Of a stretch of DNA of 64,000 nt, positions 53,087 to 64,000 are shown one piece after another. The notes under the pieces were generated by a model. It did no database searches. It saw only the letters and a list, made by a program, of their open reading frames with translations, and was not told the DNA's origin. A program made the position numbers and the translations under genes. The stretch comes from Amphibacillus sp052055485 (GTDB lineage Bacteria > Bacillota > Bacilli > Bacillales > Amphibacillaceae). The first letter of the stretch is position 1; every line of letters begins with the position of its first letter. The stretch is from assembly GCF_052055485.1 (NCBI RefSeq), contig NZ_CP197171.1, forward strand, positions 372,001-436,000, written 5' to 3'.

Positions 53087-53719
53087 ATTGATTGGATAAT
53101 GTTCCATAAAGTACACTAATGATTGAAGTTCAACGGATAAGTCGATGTGGTGAACTCGAACATCAGCAGGAACCGTAATACGGGCTGGCGTAAAGTTTAA
53201 AATTCCCTTTATCCCGACCTTCACTAAGGAATCTGTAATCGTCTGAGCAACAGATCCTGGCACTGTTAAAATAGCTGCTTCAATATCTGTTAAATCACTT
53301 GCAAGCTCATCAATAGGCTTAACCGTGACTTCACCAATTTGTTTGCCAACAAGGTCTGGATTAGAATCAAAAGCTTTAACAATCCTTGTATTGTTATTTT
53401 TGGTAAAATTATAATGTAAAAATGCTGTACCCAGATTACCAACCCCAATTAAAGCTACATCCGTTGCTTTGTCTTGGTTCAATGTCTTTCGAAAGAATTC
53501 CAATAAATAATCAACATTGTAGCCATAGCCCTTTCTCCCTAAGGCACCAAAATAGGAAAAGTCCCGTCTAATGGTTGCTGAATCGACTTTAACGGCCTCG
53601 CTTAACTCTTTTGATGATACTCTCATTTTCCCTTGGAAATGTAAATTGTTTAAAAAACGATAATATAAAGGTAACCGTTTTGCTGTTGCTTGTGGAATCT
53701 TATTCTGTGGTTCCATCAT
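53078..53719 (-). CDS. rex: Redox-sensing transcriptional repressor Rex
   Basis: 213 residues, full length. The N-terminal winged helix is KELSEAVKVDSATIRRDFSY, and the C-terminal Rossmann domain binds NAD(H) via GVGNLGTAFLHYNF. It senses the NADH/NAD+ ratio and represses fermentation and respiration genes. ATG behind AAAGGAG. Its own upstream region has the palindrome ACACTAGTGT, but I do not see a clear Rex box there. Position next to ydiF matches B. subtilis. Confidence 0.97.
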   Translation of the reverse strand: MMEPQNKIPQATAKRLPLYYRFLNNLHFQGKMRVSSKELSEAVKVDSATIRRDFSYFGALGRKGYGYNVDYLLEFFRKTLNQDKATDVALIGVGNLGTAFLHYNFTKNNNTRIVKAFDSNPDLVGKQIGEVTVKPIDELASDLTDIEAAILTVPGSVAQTITDSLVKVGIKGILNFTPARITVPADVRVHHIDLSVELQSLVYFMEHYPINKK

Positions 53720-53891
53720 TCATTCTCCTTTATTTATAATTTCATGCTGATTGTGATTGTTGTAACACTAGTGTACCAAAATATTCAATCCATGTCTGTT
53801 TAACAACTAAACTTATTCTAAACTTAGCCTATACTTTACTTGCTAGACAGTCAAGTGATACGATAGACTAAGACAGATGAGGTGAACAAAA

Positions 53892-55826
53892 ATGATTTTA
53901 ATGCAAATCAATCAGTTAGTGAAACGTTTCGGAGCAGAAACGATCTTAGACAATATAAGGCTTGAAATTAAGACAGATGACCGCATCGCCATTGTCGGTC
54001 GAAATGGAGCGGGTAAATCAACTCTCCTTAAAATTATGGCTGGAATATTACCTTATGATGAAGGAGAAATTCATCGATCAAAAGACACCACAATCGGATA
54101 TTTAGATCAGCATACAGGACTTGAAACAGAGGAAACAATCTGGAATGAAGTGCGCAGTGTGTTTCAATCATTGATTGAAGAAGAAAAAGCTTTGCGTGAG
54201 ATGGAAGTAGAAATGGGAAATCCTGATTTAATTACTGACTCTACCCGATACCAACAACTATTAAATCAATATGATCAGCGTCAGGTTGCTTTTAAAGCTC
54301 GTGGAGGCTATCAATATGAATCAGATATTCAGACTGTTCTACATGGGCTTAACTTCTCCGATTATGACTTTAATACACCAATCCTTGAACTAAGTGGTGG
54401 TCAAAAAACTAGACTTGCTCTTGGGAAACTTTTACTTGCTAAACCCGATTTATTAATTTTAGATGAACCAACAAACCATTTAGACATTACAACTTTAACT
54501 TGGTTAGAACAATTTTTAATCAACTATCAAGGTGCTGTTGTGATTGTCTCACATGATCGCTATTTTCTTGATAAAACGGTTAATATCGTATATGAAATTT
54601 CTCATAAGCAATCTAAAAGATATTATGGCCATTATACTAAATATTTGGAACAAAAGGAATTAGACTATCAACGTGAACGTAAAGCATTTGATAAACAACA
54701 ATCAGAGATCAAAAAGATGGAAGATTTTATCCAACGAAATTTAGTCCGGGCTTCTACTACAAAAAGAGCACAAAGTCGGCGAAAGCAACTTGAAAAAATG
54801 GAGCGACTTGATCGACCAAAAGGTGATGAAGCATCAGCTTCTTTTCATTTTGACATCAATCGTCGGAGTGGTAATGATGTATTAAAAATTAATGATTTAG
54901 CTTTTCGTTATCCTGGTGAAGACCAATTTGTTTTTTCACAATTAAACTTTCAAGTTAAGCGACAAGATCGAATTGCCCTGGTTGGACCTAATGGTGTTGG
55001 TAAAACAACTTTATTAAAAACGATTATCGGTACTTATCAGGCAATCCAAGGAGAAATTATCCACGGCACTAATGTAGAGATCGGTTACTACGATCAAGAG
55101 CAAGCTAAACTGCATTCCCGTAAAACGGCACTAATGGAAATATGGGATGACTATCCGCAAGTAAATGAACAAGAAATTCGAACAATATTAGGAAATTTCT
55201 TATTTACCGGTGATGATGTGCTAAATCCTGTTTCAACATTGAGCGGAGGAGAAAAGGCGCGATTAGCATTGGCTAAATTAATGATGCAAAAAGCCAATCT
55301 ACTCATTTTAGATGAACCAACAAACCATTTAGATTTAGATAGTAAAGAAATACTTGAAGCTGCTTTAATTAATTATCCTGGCACAATTATTTTTGTTTCC
55401 CACGATCGATATTTCATTAATGAAATTGCAACCCAAGTCATTGAACAAAGTTATGATGGGGTTACAATCTATCTAGGTGATTATGATTATTATCTAACTA
55501 AAAAACAGGAAGCCGCTGAAATTGAAACGCTAAATCAACAAGAACAGACCAAAAAACAAAAGACTCCACTAACCAAAACAACCAAAACAAACTATCACGA
55601 AGAAAAACTAAAAAAACAACAAGCACGAAAACGTCTAAGAAAAATTGAACATATTGAGCAAAAGATTGAACAATTAGAAACAGCTATAGTAGAGAACGAT
55701 AATTTGCTTCTTGATCCTGACATTTATCAAGATCATCAAAAAGCACTCGAATTAACGGAACAGAACCAACAGTTAAGTGAACAAATTGAAACATTAATGG
55801 AAGAATGGGAATCATTACAGGACTAA
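53892..55826 (+). CDS. ydiF: ABC-F family ATPase (YdiF type)
   Basis: 644 residues, soluble, with two ABC ATPase domains: Walker A GRNGAGKST and GPNGVGKTT, signatures LSGGQKTRLALGK and LSGGEKARLALAK, Walker B LLILDEPTNHLD twice. An interdomain linker (~250-320, basic and helical) and a C-terminal coiled coil (~540-644) are as in ribosome-associated ABC-F proteins. No membrane segments. Likely assists translation elongation or resolves stalled ribosomes; antibiotic resistance is not implied. ATG behind GAGGTG. Confidence 0.95.
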   Translation: MILMQINQLVKRFGAETILDNIRLEIKTDDRIAIVGRNGAGKSTLLKIMAGILPYDEGEIHRSKDTTIGYLDQHTGLETEETIWNEVRSVFQSLIEEEKALREMEVEMGNPDLITDSTRYQQLLNQYDQRQVAFKARGGYQYESDIQTVLHGLNFSDYDFNTPILELSGGQKTRLALGKLLLAKPDLLILDEPTNHLDITTLTWLEQFLINYQGAVVIVSHDRYFLDKTVNIVYEISHKQSKRYYGHYTKYLEQKELDYQRERKAFDKQQSEIKKMEDFIQRNLVRASTTKRAQSRRKQLEKMERLDRPKGDEASASFHFDINRRSGNDVLKINDLAFRYPGEDQFVFSQLNFQVKRQDRIALVGPNGVGKTTLLKTIIGTYQAIQGEIIHGTNVEIGYYDQEQAKLHSRKTALMEIWDDYPQVNEQEIRTILGNFLFTGDDVLNPVSTLSGGEKARLALAKLMMQKANLLILDEPTNHLDLDSKEILEAALINYPGTIIFVSHDRYFINEIATQVIEQSYDGVTIYLGDYDYYLTKKQEAAEIETLNQQEQTKKQKTPLTKTTKTNYHEEKLKKQQARKRLRKIEHIEQKIEQLETAIVENDNLLLDPDIYQDHQKALELTEQNQQLSEQIETLMEEWESLQD

Positions 55827-55845
55827 ATTTATTAATAAAATAAAC

Positions 55846-55892
55846 AAGAGCTTGCTTTTGAATCAAAATTAAGAATCAAAAAGCAGGCTCTT
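55846..55892 (+). terminator. Terminator after ydiF
   Basis: AGAGCTTGCTTTTGA and TCAAAAAGCAGGCTCTTTCTTT form an imperfect stem followed by Ts. Confidence 0.75.
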
Positions 55893-55916
55893 TCTTTACT
55901 TAAATATTAAGAATTA

Positions 55917-56077
55917 TTATCCACAAGTAAAAGCTATAATTACCAGTTACAAACTGATTTATACACATTATCCACAGATGATCTTTAAGTTATCCACTGA
56001 TTTTGTGCACAGTTCACTTGTTAGTTTGACTGATTTCGAAAAAATTACCCACATTTATGTGGGCAAGTTGTGCATAA
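55917..56077. promoter_or_regulatory. DnaA-box cluster between ydiF and tsaD
   Basis: Within 161 bases there are TTATCCACA (55917), TTATACACA (55959), TTATCCACA (55968, directly adjoining the former), TTATCCACT (55990), TTGTGCACA (56003) and, on the other strand, TTATGCACA (56069-56077). Four are perfect matches to TTATNCACA and two have one mismatch. In B. subtilis a DnaA-box cluster that titrates DnaA is known beside gcp (tsaD), the same position. Confidence 0.85.
56042..56066 (-). terminator. Terminator after tsaD
   Basis: CCCACAT, AA, ATGTGGG followed on the minus strand by TAATTTTTT, inside the DnaA-box region. Confidence 0.75.
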
Positions 56078-56083
56078 ATCTAA

Positions 56084-57115
56084 TTATCTGTCTCCATAGA
56101 TTTCTAAATCTAAAGCAGGATTGGCGTTCATCGCCCAATCTGTTTGTAGATCTTTTTGATAAGCAATCATTCCTGCTGCTCCAATCATTGCTGCATTATC
56201 TGTACAGAGCCAAAGTGGTGGAATCGACAACTTGATCGTTCCATCATCAAATTTGTCTTTTAAAGCGTTGCGTAAACCCCTATTTGCTGCCACGCCACCT
56301 GCGACAATCACATGTTCAACCTGATATTTTTTTGCGGCTTGATAAGTTTTTTCTACTAACACTTCAACAACGCTTGCTTGAAAACTAGCGGCTATATCCT
56401 CTTTCTTTAGTTCAATGCCTTTTTGTTTCGCATTGTGTAACGTATTAATAACAGCTGATTTTAATCCACTAAAACTAAAATCAAATGATCCTTCCTCTAA
56501 CCAAGCACGTGGAAAGCTTAACGTATCTTCTCCTAATTGAGCAAGTTGATCGATCTCCGGTCCCCCTGGATAAGGTAAATCCATTGTACGTGCAACCTTA
56601 TCATAAGCTTCTCCAGCTGCATCATCTCGAGTTTCACCGATGACTTCAAATTGTCCATGTTTACGCATTAAAATAAGTTCTGTATGACCACCAGAAACAA
56701 CTAAAGCAAGCAATGGAAATGAAAAGTCCTCTTCCAATCGATTCGCATATATATGTCCAGCAATATGATGAACTCCAATCAATGGTTTTTGATGAGCAAA
56801 AGCCAAGGCTTTAGCTGTACTGACACCAACTAAAAGAGCACCTACTAATCCTGGTCCTTCTGTCACTGCAATAGCATCAATCTCATCAATTGACATCTTT
56901 GCCTGACTAAATACTTCTTCTAAAACAAGCGTGATTTGTTCGATATGGTGCCTTGAGGCGAGTTCTGGAACTACACCACCAAAACGCCTATGACTCTCTA
57001 TTTGTGAAGCAACAACGTTTGAGATGATCTTTTGCCCATCTTGAATAATAGCAGCAGCTGTCTCATCACAACTCGTTTCAATGGCTAATATATATTTACT
57101 TTTATCTTTTTTCAT
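56084..57115 (-). CDS. tsaD: tRNA threonylcarbamoyladenosine synthase subunit TsaD
   Basis: 343 residues of the Kae1/TsaD family. It transfers threonylcarbamoyl to A37 of ANN-decoding tRNAs, together with TsaB and TsaE encoded just upstream. Motifs: ILAIETSCDETAAAI, the metal-binding HHIAGHIYANRLE, SGGHTELILM and GGVAANRGLR. Start at ATG 57115, overlapping the rimI stop (ATGA); a GTG at 57127 is less likely. Confidence 0.97.
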   Translation of the reverse strand: MKKDKSKYILAIETSCDETAAAIIQDGQKIISNVVASQIESHRRFGGVVPELASRHHIEQITLVLEEVFSQAKMSIDEIDAIAVTEGPGLVGALLVGVSTAKALAFAHQKPLIGVHHIAGHIYANRLEEDFSFPLLALVVSGGHTELILMRKHGQFEVIGETRDDAAGEAYDKVARTMDLPYPGGPEIDQLAQLGEDTLSFPRAWLEEGSFDFSFSGLKSAVINTLHNAKQKGIELKKEDIAASFQASVVEVLVEKTYQAAKKYQVEHVIVAGGVAANRGLRNALKDKFDDGTIKLSIPPLWLCTDNAAMIGAAGMIAYQKDLQTDWAMNANPALDLEIYGDR

Positions 57116-57558
57116 AGTCTCACCCACATAACAATAGCATCTTCATTATTATCAGTATAATAATTCTTCCGTATTCCTGCTGGCTGTAAACCAAATTTTT
57201 GATAAAGACGTTGTGCTTGTTTATTTGACTTCCTCACTTCTAGTGATAAATTAACAGCGCCTTTAACGATAGCTCGTTTTAGCATATATTGAAATAGCAG
57301 TGCCCCATAACCTTGACCTCTATAGGCTGGGTCAATGGCAATGTTTGTTACTTGTGCCTCATCGAGCACCAACCAAATCCCACAAAAGCCAATCATATTT
57401 TTTTGCTTTTCAATCACAAAGTAATGAGCAAATTTATTTTCGATTAACTCTCTTTGATATAATTTTTTTGTCCAAATTGTTTTGAACGATCTTTTTTCAA
57501 TATTTTCTACCTGGTCAAGATCACTCAGTCCCATCGGTCGAATCATCACATCATTCAT
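57112..57558 (-). CDS. rimI: Ribosomal-protein-alanine N-acetyltransferase RimI (GNAT)
   Basis: 148 residues, single GNAT domain. Acetyl-CoA-binding motif A is RGQGYGALLFQYML; NKQAQRLYQKFGL is the typical C-terminal motif. Lies between tsaB and tsaD with short overlaps on both sides, as ydiD in B. subtilis. The substrate (N-terminus of bS18 or other proteins) is by homology. Confidence 0.93.
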   Translation of the reverse strand: MNDVMIRPMGLSDLDQVENIEKRSFKTIWTKKLYQRELIENKFAHYFVIEKQKNMIGFCGIWLVLDEAQVTNIAIDPAYRGQGYGALLFQYMLKRAIVKGAVNLSLEVRKSNKQAQRLYQKFGLQPAGIRKNYYTDNNEDAIVMWVRL

Positions 57559-58246
57559 CTTGTTTTCCCTCTTGCTCTGCCAACCAATTTGCTTCTGCTT
57601 CCACTAATCTCAAATAGCTTGGTACAAGCTCATGGACATTTTCTTCAGCTCGATCTTTACCTGTAATAGCAAGCAATCCTGGACGCGTCAAATTTAAACC
57701 CTCAGGCATAAAAATCGCATTTTCCCCTAGTTGATCAATTATTAAACTTTGGTATTGCGCCAAATCAGGACTAATAAAAATAATGTCTTCTTGCATTGCA
57801 GCTAATTGACCTAGCCATTCTGTCATTAAAATATTTTGATCAGCTTTCACAACTCGACCTTTCCCATCATATAAACCAGTGAAAACTAAGCCTCTACGTG
57901 CATCAAAAAAAGGACAAATCAATTGCTCTCTTCCTTGAGCTTGTAGCGATAAGGCTTCCAAGCTAGAGATACCAACAATCGGAATATTTAATGACCAAGC
58001 CATTGCCTTTGCAACTGATAATCCAATTCTCACACCTGTGTAAGATCCTGGTCCTTTGGCCACAACAATTCTATTCAAGTCAAGTGGCTTCACTTGGGCA
58101 TTTTCCAACAGTTGATCAATTGCTGGCATCAAACGTGTTGAGTGTTTATTTTTATTAATTGAGATGTACTCTGCCATTATCTGTCCATTTTGATACAAAG
58201 CAACCCCTAAAGCATCATTTGATGTATCTATCGCTAAAACAGTCAT
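57551..58246 (-). CDS. tsaB: tRNA threonylcarbamoyladenosine synthase subunit TsaB
   Basis: 231 residues; ASKHA-fold partner of TsaD. Start VLAIDTSNDALGVALYQNGQ, the block GPGSYTGVRIGLSVAKAMAW and CPFFDARRGLVFTGLY are diagnostic. It is catalytically inactive itself and acts as scaffold. Overlaps tsaE by four bases and rimI by eight. Confidence 0.96.
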   Translation of the reverse strand: MTVLAIDTSNDALGVALYQNGQIMAEYISINKNKHSTRLMPAIDQLLENAQVKPLDLNRIVVAKGPGSYTGVRIGLSVAKAMAWSLNIPIVGISSLEALSLQAQGREQLICPFFDARRGLVFTGLYDGKGRVVKADQNILMTEWLGQLAAMQEDIIFISPDLAQYQSLIIDQLGENAIFMPEGLNLTRPGLLAITGKDRAEENVHELVPSYLRLVEAEANWLAEQEGKQDE

Positions 58247-58692
58247 CTCATTAACTCCTCACAAACAATTTCAAAAAAGGATCCTCTTGGTTTTAAGGTT
58301 ATTAAACGCTCATTCCCATCTAATCTTTCAATCATAAGCTCTAAATGCTCTTCAGGTAAATAGGATTCAATAAACTGTGGCCATTCCACAACCGTAATTC
58401 CATCGTCATAAAAATACTCATCAAAACCAATATCTTCATCACTATCCTCAAGACGATAGGCATCAATATGATGGAGAACAAGCTCGCCTTGATAACTCTT
58501 TACAATCGTAAAGGTTGGGCTGTTAATTGTCCGTTTAACTCCAAGTCCTTCCCCGATTCCTTTAGTAAAAGTCGTCTTTCCTGCTCCAAGCTCTCCTATT
58601 AAAGTTACAACATCATTTGGACGTAATAATAAAGCTAGCTTCCTTGCTAGACGCTTTGTTTCCAATTCTGTTCTCAGTTTAATTGTTTTCAT
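58243..58692 (-). CDS. tsaE: tRNA threonylcarbamoyladenosine synthase ATPase TsaE
   Basis: 149 residues, P-loop ATPase with GELGAGKTTFTKGIGEGL and the switch segment NSPTFTIVKSY, VLHHIDAYRLEDSDEDIG. It drives turnover of the TsaB-TsaD complex. ATG nine bases after the thiL stop; typical length. Confidence 0.96.
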   Translation of the reverse strand: MKTIKLRTELETKRLARKLALLLRPNDVVTLIGELGAGKTTFTKGIGEGLGVKRTINSPTFTIVKSYQGELVLHHIDAYRLEDSDEDIGFDEYFYDDGITVVEWPQFIESYLPEEHLELMIERLDGNERLITLKPRGSFFEIVCEELMR

Positions 58693-58701
58693 TTAACCAC
58701 C

Positions 58702-59670
58702 CTAATTATGATGGACAAAACCACTTGATTCGAGTAATTTAGTCCCATCTTTCTTCGCTATAAAAACCTTCCCATTACTATTTTCATTTTTAACTATACC
58801 AATTTTTGTAACAGGTGTATTTGTTTTTGCTGCTATTTCTTTAACAAAGTTCCAATTAACTGGAGCAACTGATCCAACTAATTCAAAATCCTCGCCACCA
58901 TTTAATATATAGTCAAGCTGCTTTGTACGTGAAAATTGTTTTAGCGCATCAGAAATAGGAAGTTTATTCTCCTCTAAATAAATGGTCAATTTTGATGCTT
59001 CAGCTAATTCATTTGCTTCATTAGCTATTCCATCACTAATATCATTCAAAGCCACTCGATCTAGTGGAGTTAATCCTTTAGCAAAAGCAACTCTAGGACT
59101 TGGGTAACGATGCCGATTTAGCAAAAAATCAGTATGCTCTATTTCATTATTTTTCTTTAATAAAAAATCCAGCCCAGCTGCAGAATCACCTAACGTACCT
59201 GTAACAAAAATATAATCACCCGGCCTCATTAAATTTCGATAGCGTGCTTTGTTATTGGGAACTATTCCGTTTATTGTAACAGATAATACAAGTTGCTTGC
59301 CAATGACTGTATCCCCACCAATTAAATCAAGTTGATACTCAAGAGCAATTGCATTTAATCCTCGGTAAATTTCCGTTAAATCATTGTCACTCCAATCCTT
59401 AGGTACAACAATTGAAATCATATATGAAATGGGATCTGCGCCCATCGCTGCCATATCACTTATATTGGCTGCTAAAACACGATAACCAATCTGAAATGGG
59501 TTCATTGTTTTCTTTGAAAAATGTATACCGTCAACAAATGTATCAACAGCAGTAACAATATCTTGATAAGGCTGACGAAATACAGCAGCGTCATCACCAA
59601 TTCCTTTTATGATGGAATGGTTCCGATATGCTTTTTGTTTAATAGAATTAATAAAGTCAAATTCATTCAT
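58702..59670 (-). CDS. thiL: Thiamine-monophosphate kinase
   Basis: 322 residues. Phosphorylates TMP to the cofactor TPP. Motifs are IKGIGDDAAVF, VTAVDTFVDGIHFSKKTM, ISDMAAMGADPISYMIS, GGDTVIG, ALNDISDGIANEANELAE and NGGEDFELV. Start at ATG 59670 (MNEFDFINSIKQ), which matches the family N-terminus; the frame is open to 59721. First gene of thiL-tsaE-tsaB-rimI-tsaD, and in the same place after rrn and tRNA genes as in B. subtilis. Confidence 0.96.
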   Translation of the reverse strand: MNEFDFINSIKQKAYRNHSIIKGIGDDAAVFRQPYQDIVTAVDTFVDGIHFSKKTMNPFQIGYRVLAANISDMAAMGADPISYMISIVVPKDWSDNDLTEIYRGLNAIALEYQLDLIGGDTVIGKQLVLSVTINGIVPNNKARYRNLMRPGDYIFVTGTLGDSAAGLDFLLKKNNEIEHTDFLLNRHRYPSPRVAFAKGLTPLDRVALNDISDGIANEANELAEASKLTIYLEENKLPISDALKQFSRTKQLDYILNGGEDFELVGSVAPVNWNFVKEIAAKTNTPVTKIGIVKNENSNGKVFIAKKDGTKLLESSGFVHHN

Positions 59671-59790
59671 AGGCTTAAACATCCTTTCATCAACTATTCC
59701 TATCATAGCAAAAATTATCAATAATAGAAATTATGATCTAAACAAAGAGCAAATGCTTAAGATATTTTATTCTACTACTAATTAAACAAC

Positions 59791-59838
59791 AAAAAAACTG
59801 TTTTTTCTAATCCATTCAAGAAAAGAAAAAACAGTTTG
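59791..59838 (-). terminator. Terminator of the rRNA-tRNA operon
   Basis: On the minus strand AAACTGTTTTTTCT pairs with AGAAAAAACAGTTT, followed by TTTTG, 14 bases after the tRNA-Asp end. Confidence 0.8.
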
Positions 59839-59851
59839 GTTTTAATAATTA

Positions 59852-59928
59852 TGGCGGTCCGGACGGGACTCGAACCCGCGACCTCCTGCGTGACAGGCAG
59901 GCATTCTAACCAACTGAACTACCGGACC
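59852..59928 (-). tRNA. tRNA-Asp (GTC)
   Basis: Cloverleaf read on the minus strand: acceptor arms GGTCCGG/CCGGACC, D-arm with AGTTCAGTTGGTTAGAATGC, anticodon loop CTGTCAC with GTC, T-loop GTTCGAGTC, and encoded CCA. Confidence 0.98.
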
Positions 59929-60049
59929 TATTATTTTTTATGTATTAGCTTTTTTTTAAAAAATAAATAGGTTACACTAAATCACTATTTTTATTTTTTT
60001 CTAACAAGCTTATTAATTCAATGTACAATGTGATAAGTAAAGGTTAAAT

Positions 60050-60126
<77 letters not shown>

Positions 60127-60224
60127 ACGATAAAAAATAAACAAATATGCTCATGCATAATACTAGTAGAGACTGTTCGTCGTGTTGATAGTAATTTCGG
60201 TGAGGATTACACTCCTCACAAAGC

Positions 60225-60282
60225 CTACATTTGGTGTTTCTCAAGAAGTTTACGGCTTTGCTCCACCCCGCGACGATAAAAA
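60225..60282 (-). pseudogene. Remnant of a deleted initiator tRNA-Met
   Basis: 23 bases identical to the 5' end and leader of the tRNA-Met (60114-60136) recur at 60260-60282, followed by AAAGCCGTAAACTTC, which recalls the tRNA's GCCGTAGGTTC. The middle of the tRNA is missing. A collapsed duplicate between 5S and the intact tRNA. Confidence 0.65.
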
Positions 60283-60303
60283 GTACACTATTTAAATATT
60301 ATG

Positions 60304-60419
60304 ACTTAGCGACGTCCTACTCTCGCAGGGAAAACCCAACTACCATCGGCGCTGAAGAGCTTAACTGCTGTGTTCGGTATGGGAACAGGTGTGACCCCTT
60401 CGCTATTGTCACTAAATCA
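60304..60419 (-). rRNA. 5S ribosomal RNA
   Basis: The minus strand has the conserved GGTCACACCTGTTCCCATAC and CGAACACAGCAGTTAAGCTC, GCGCCGATGGTAGT and GAGAGTAGGACGTCGC; ends are approximate. Confidence 0.96.
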
Positions 60420-60548
60420 ACGTATTCATTTGTTCAGGTCATACCCTGAAAACTAGATAAGAAACGCATCGGACAAGTCAAATCATATAATCCAGCTTCA
60501 CTGACCCAGCAACGATGTTGCTAAACGGTCGGTTCAGCTTTTTAATTT

Positions 60549-64000
<3,452 letters not shown>

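Noticed and set aside
53755..53790. Rex box in the rex promoter
   Set aside because: TTGTGATTGTTGTAACA resembles half of the Rex operator, but the second half does not match well enough.

Overview
This is a low-GC window from a Gram-positive, spore-former-type bacterium of the Bacillaceae. The evidence is gene content and gene order shared with Bacillus subtilis. On the minus strand there is yeaC-yeaD-yebA-guaA. At the other end there is rrn / tRNA-Met / tRNA-Asp / thiL / tsaE / tsaB / rimI / tsaD, then the ABC-F gene ydiF, rex, ydiK, ydiL and groESL. The presence of rex, a CIRCE operator, sigma-A type promoters with 17-bp spacers and a guanine riboswitch agrees with this. A halophilic or alkaliphilic relative such as Amphibacillus or Gracilibacillus is plausible, but that is inference.

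Layout. 1-2513: a beta-glucoside-type PTS operon on the minus strand (promoter, RAT antiterminator, decayed EIIA pseudogene, licT-like antiterminator, EIIBC gene running off the left edge). 3300-5660: an orphan large membrane protein. 5764-11947: moxR-DUF58-transglutaminase genes, followed by a guanine riboswitch, a small ORF and a guaA whose glutaminase domain is degenerate. 12318-16686: a K+ channel subunit (KtrB/TrkH), a LOV-STAS protein lacking the photoactive cysteine, an aldo/keto reductase and a histidine phosphatase. 16785-28143: a carbohydrate region with two Gfo/Idh/MocA oxidoreductases, two TIM-barrel isomerase-like proteins, a ThuA protein, an AraC regulator, a CUT1 ABC transporter without its own ATPase, and a secreted GH13 lipoprotein. 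28310-33662: a MacB-like ABC transporter with its TetR regulator, separated by a repeat-like structured island, then an Rpn-type nuclease and a Nudix hydrolase.

33663-46222 is accessory and decayed DNA. It holds a galactoside acetyltransferase pseudogene, two genes resembling Bacillus spore-surface proteins next to a TPR glycosyltransferase, an HTH/membrane pair, a polysaccharide pyruvyl transferase, an IS21-type insertion sequence, an HTH gene broken by a stop codon, and small hypotheticals. 46961-59670 returns to conserved core genes: groEL-groES with CIRCE, ydiL/ydiK, an inserted marR-pgsA-like pair and GT8 gene, rex, ydiF, a DnaA-box cluster, and the tsaD-rimI-tsaB-tsaE-thiL run. 59852-64000 is an rRNA operon read on the minus strand (16S partial, 23S, 5S, a tRNA-Met remnant, initiator tRNA-Met, tRNA-Asp).

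The points I find most worth following are these: a GuaA that has lost the glutaminase Cys and about 90 residues including the His/Glu segment, under a guanine riboswitch; a LOV domain with Ser in place of the adduct-forming Cys; a six-box DnaA cluster beside tsaD; a candidate keto-sugar catabolic cluster; and several unexplained repeat families. I found no CRISPR array, prophage or complete defence island.
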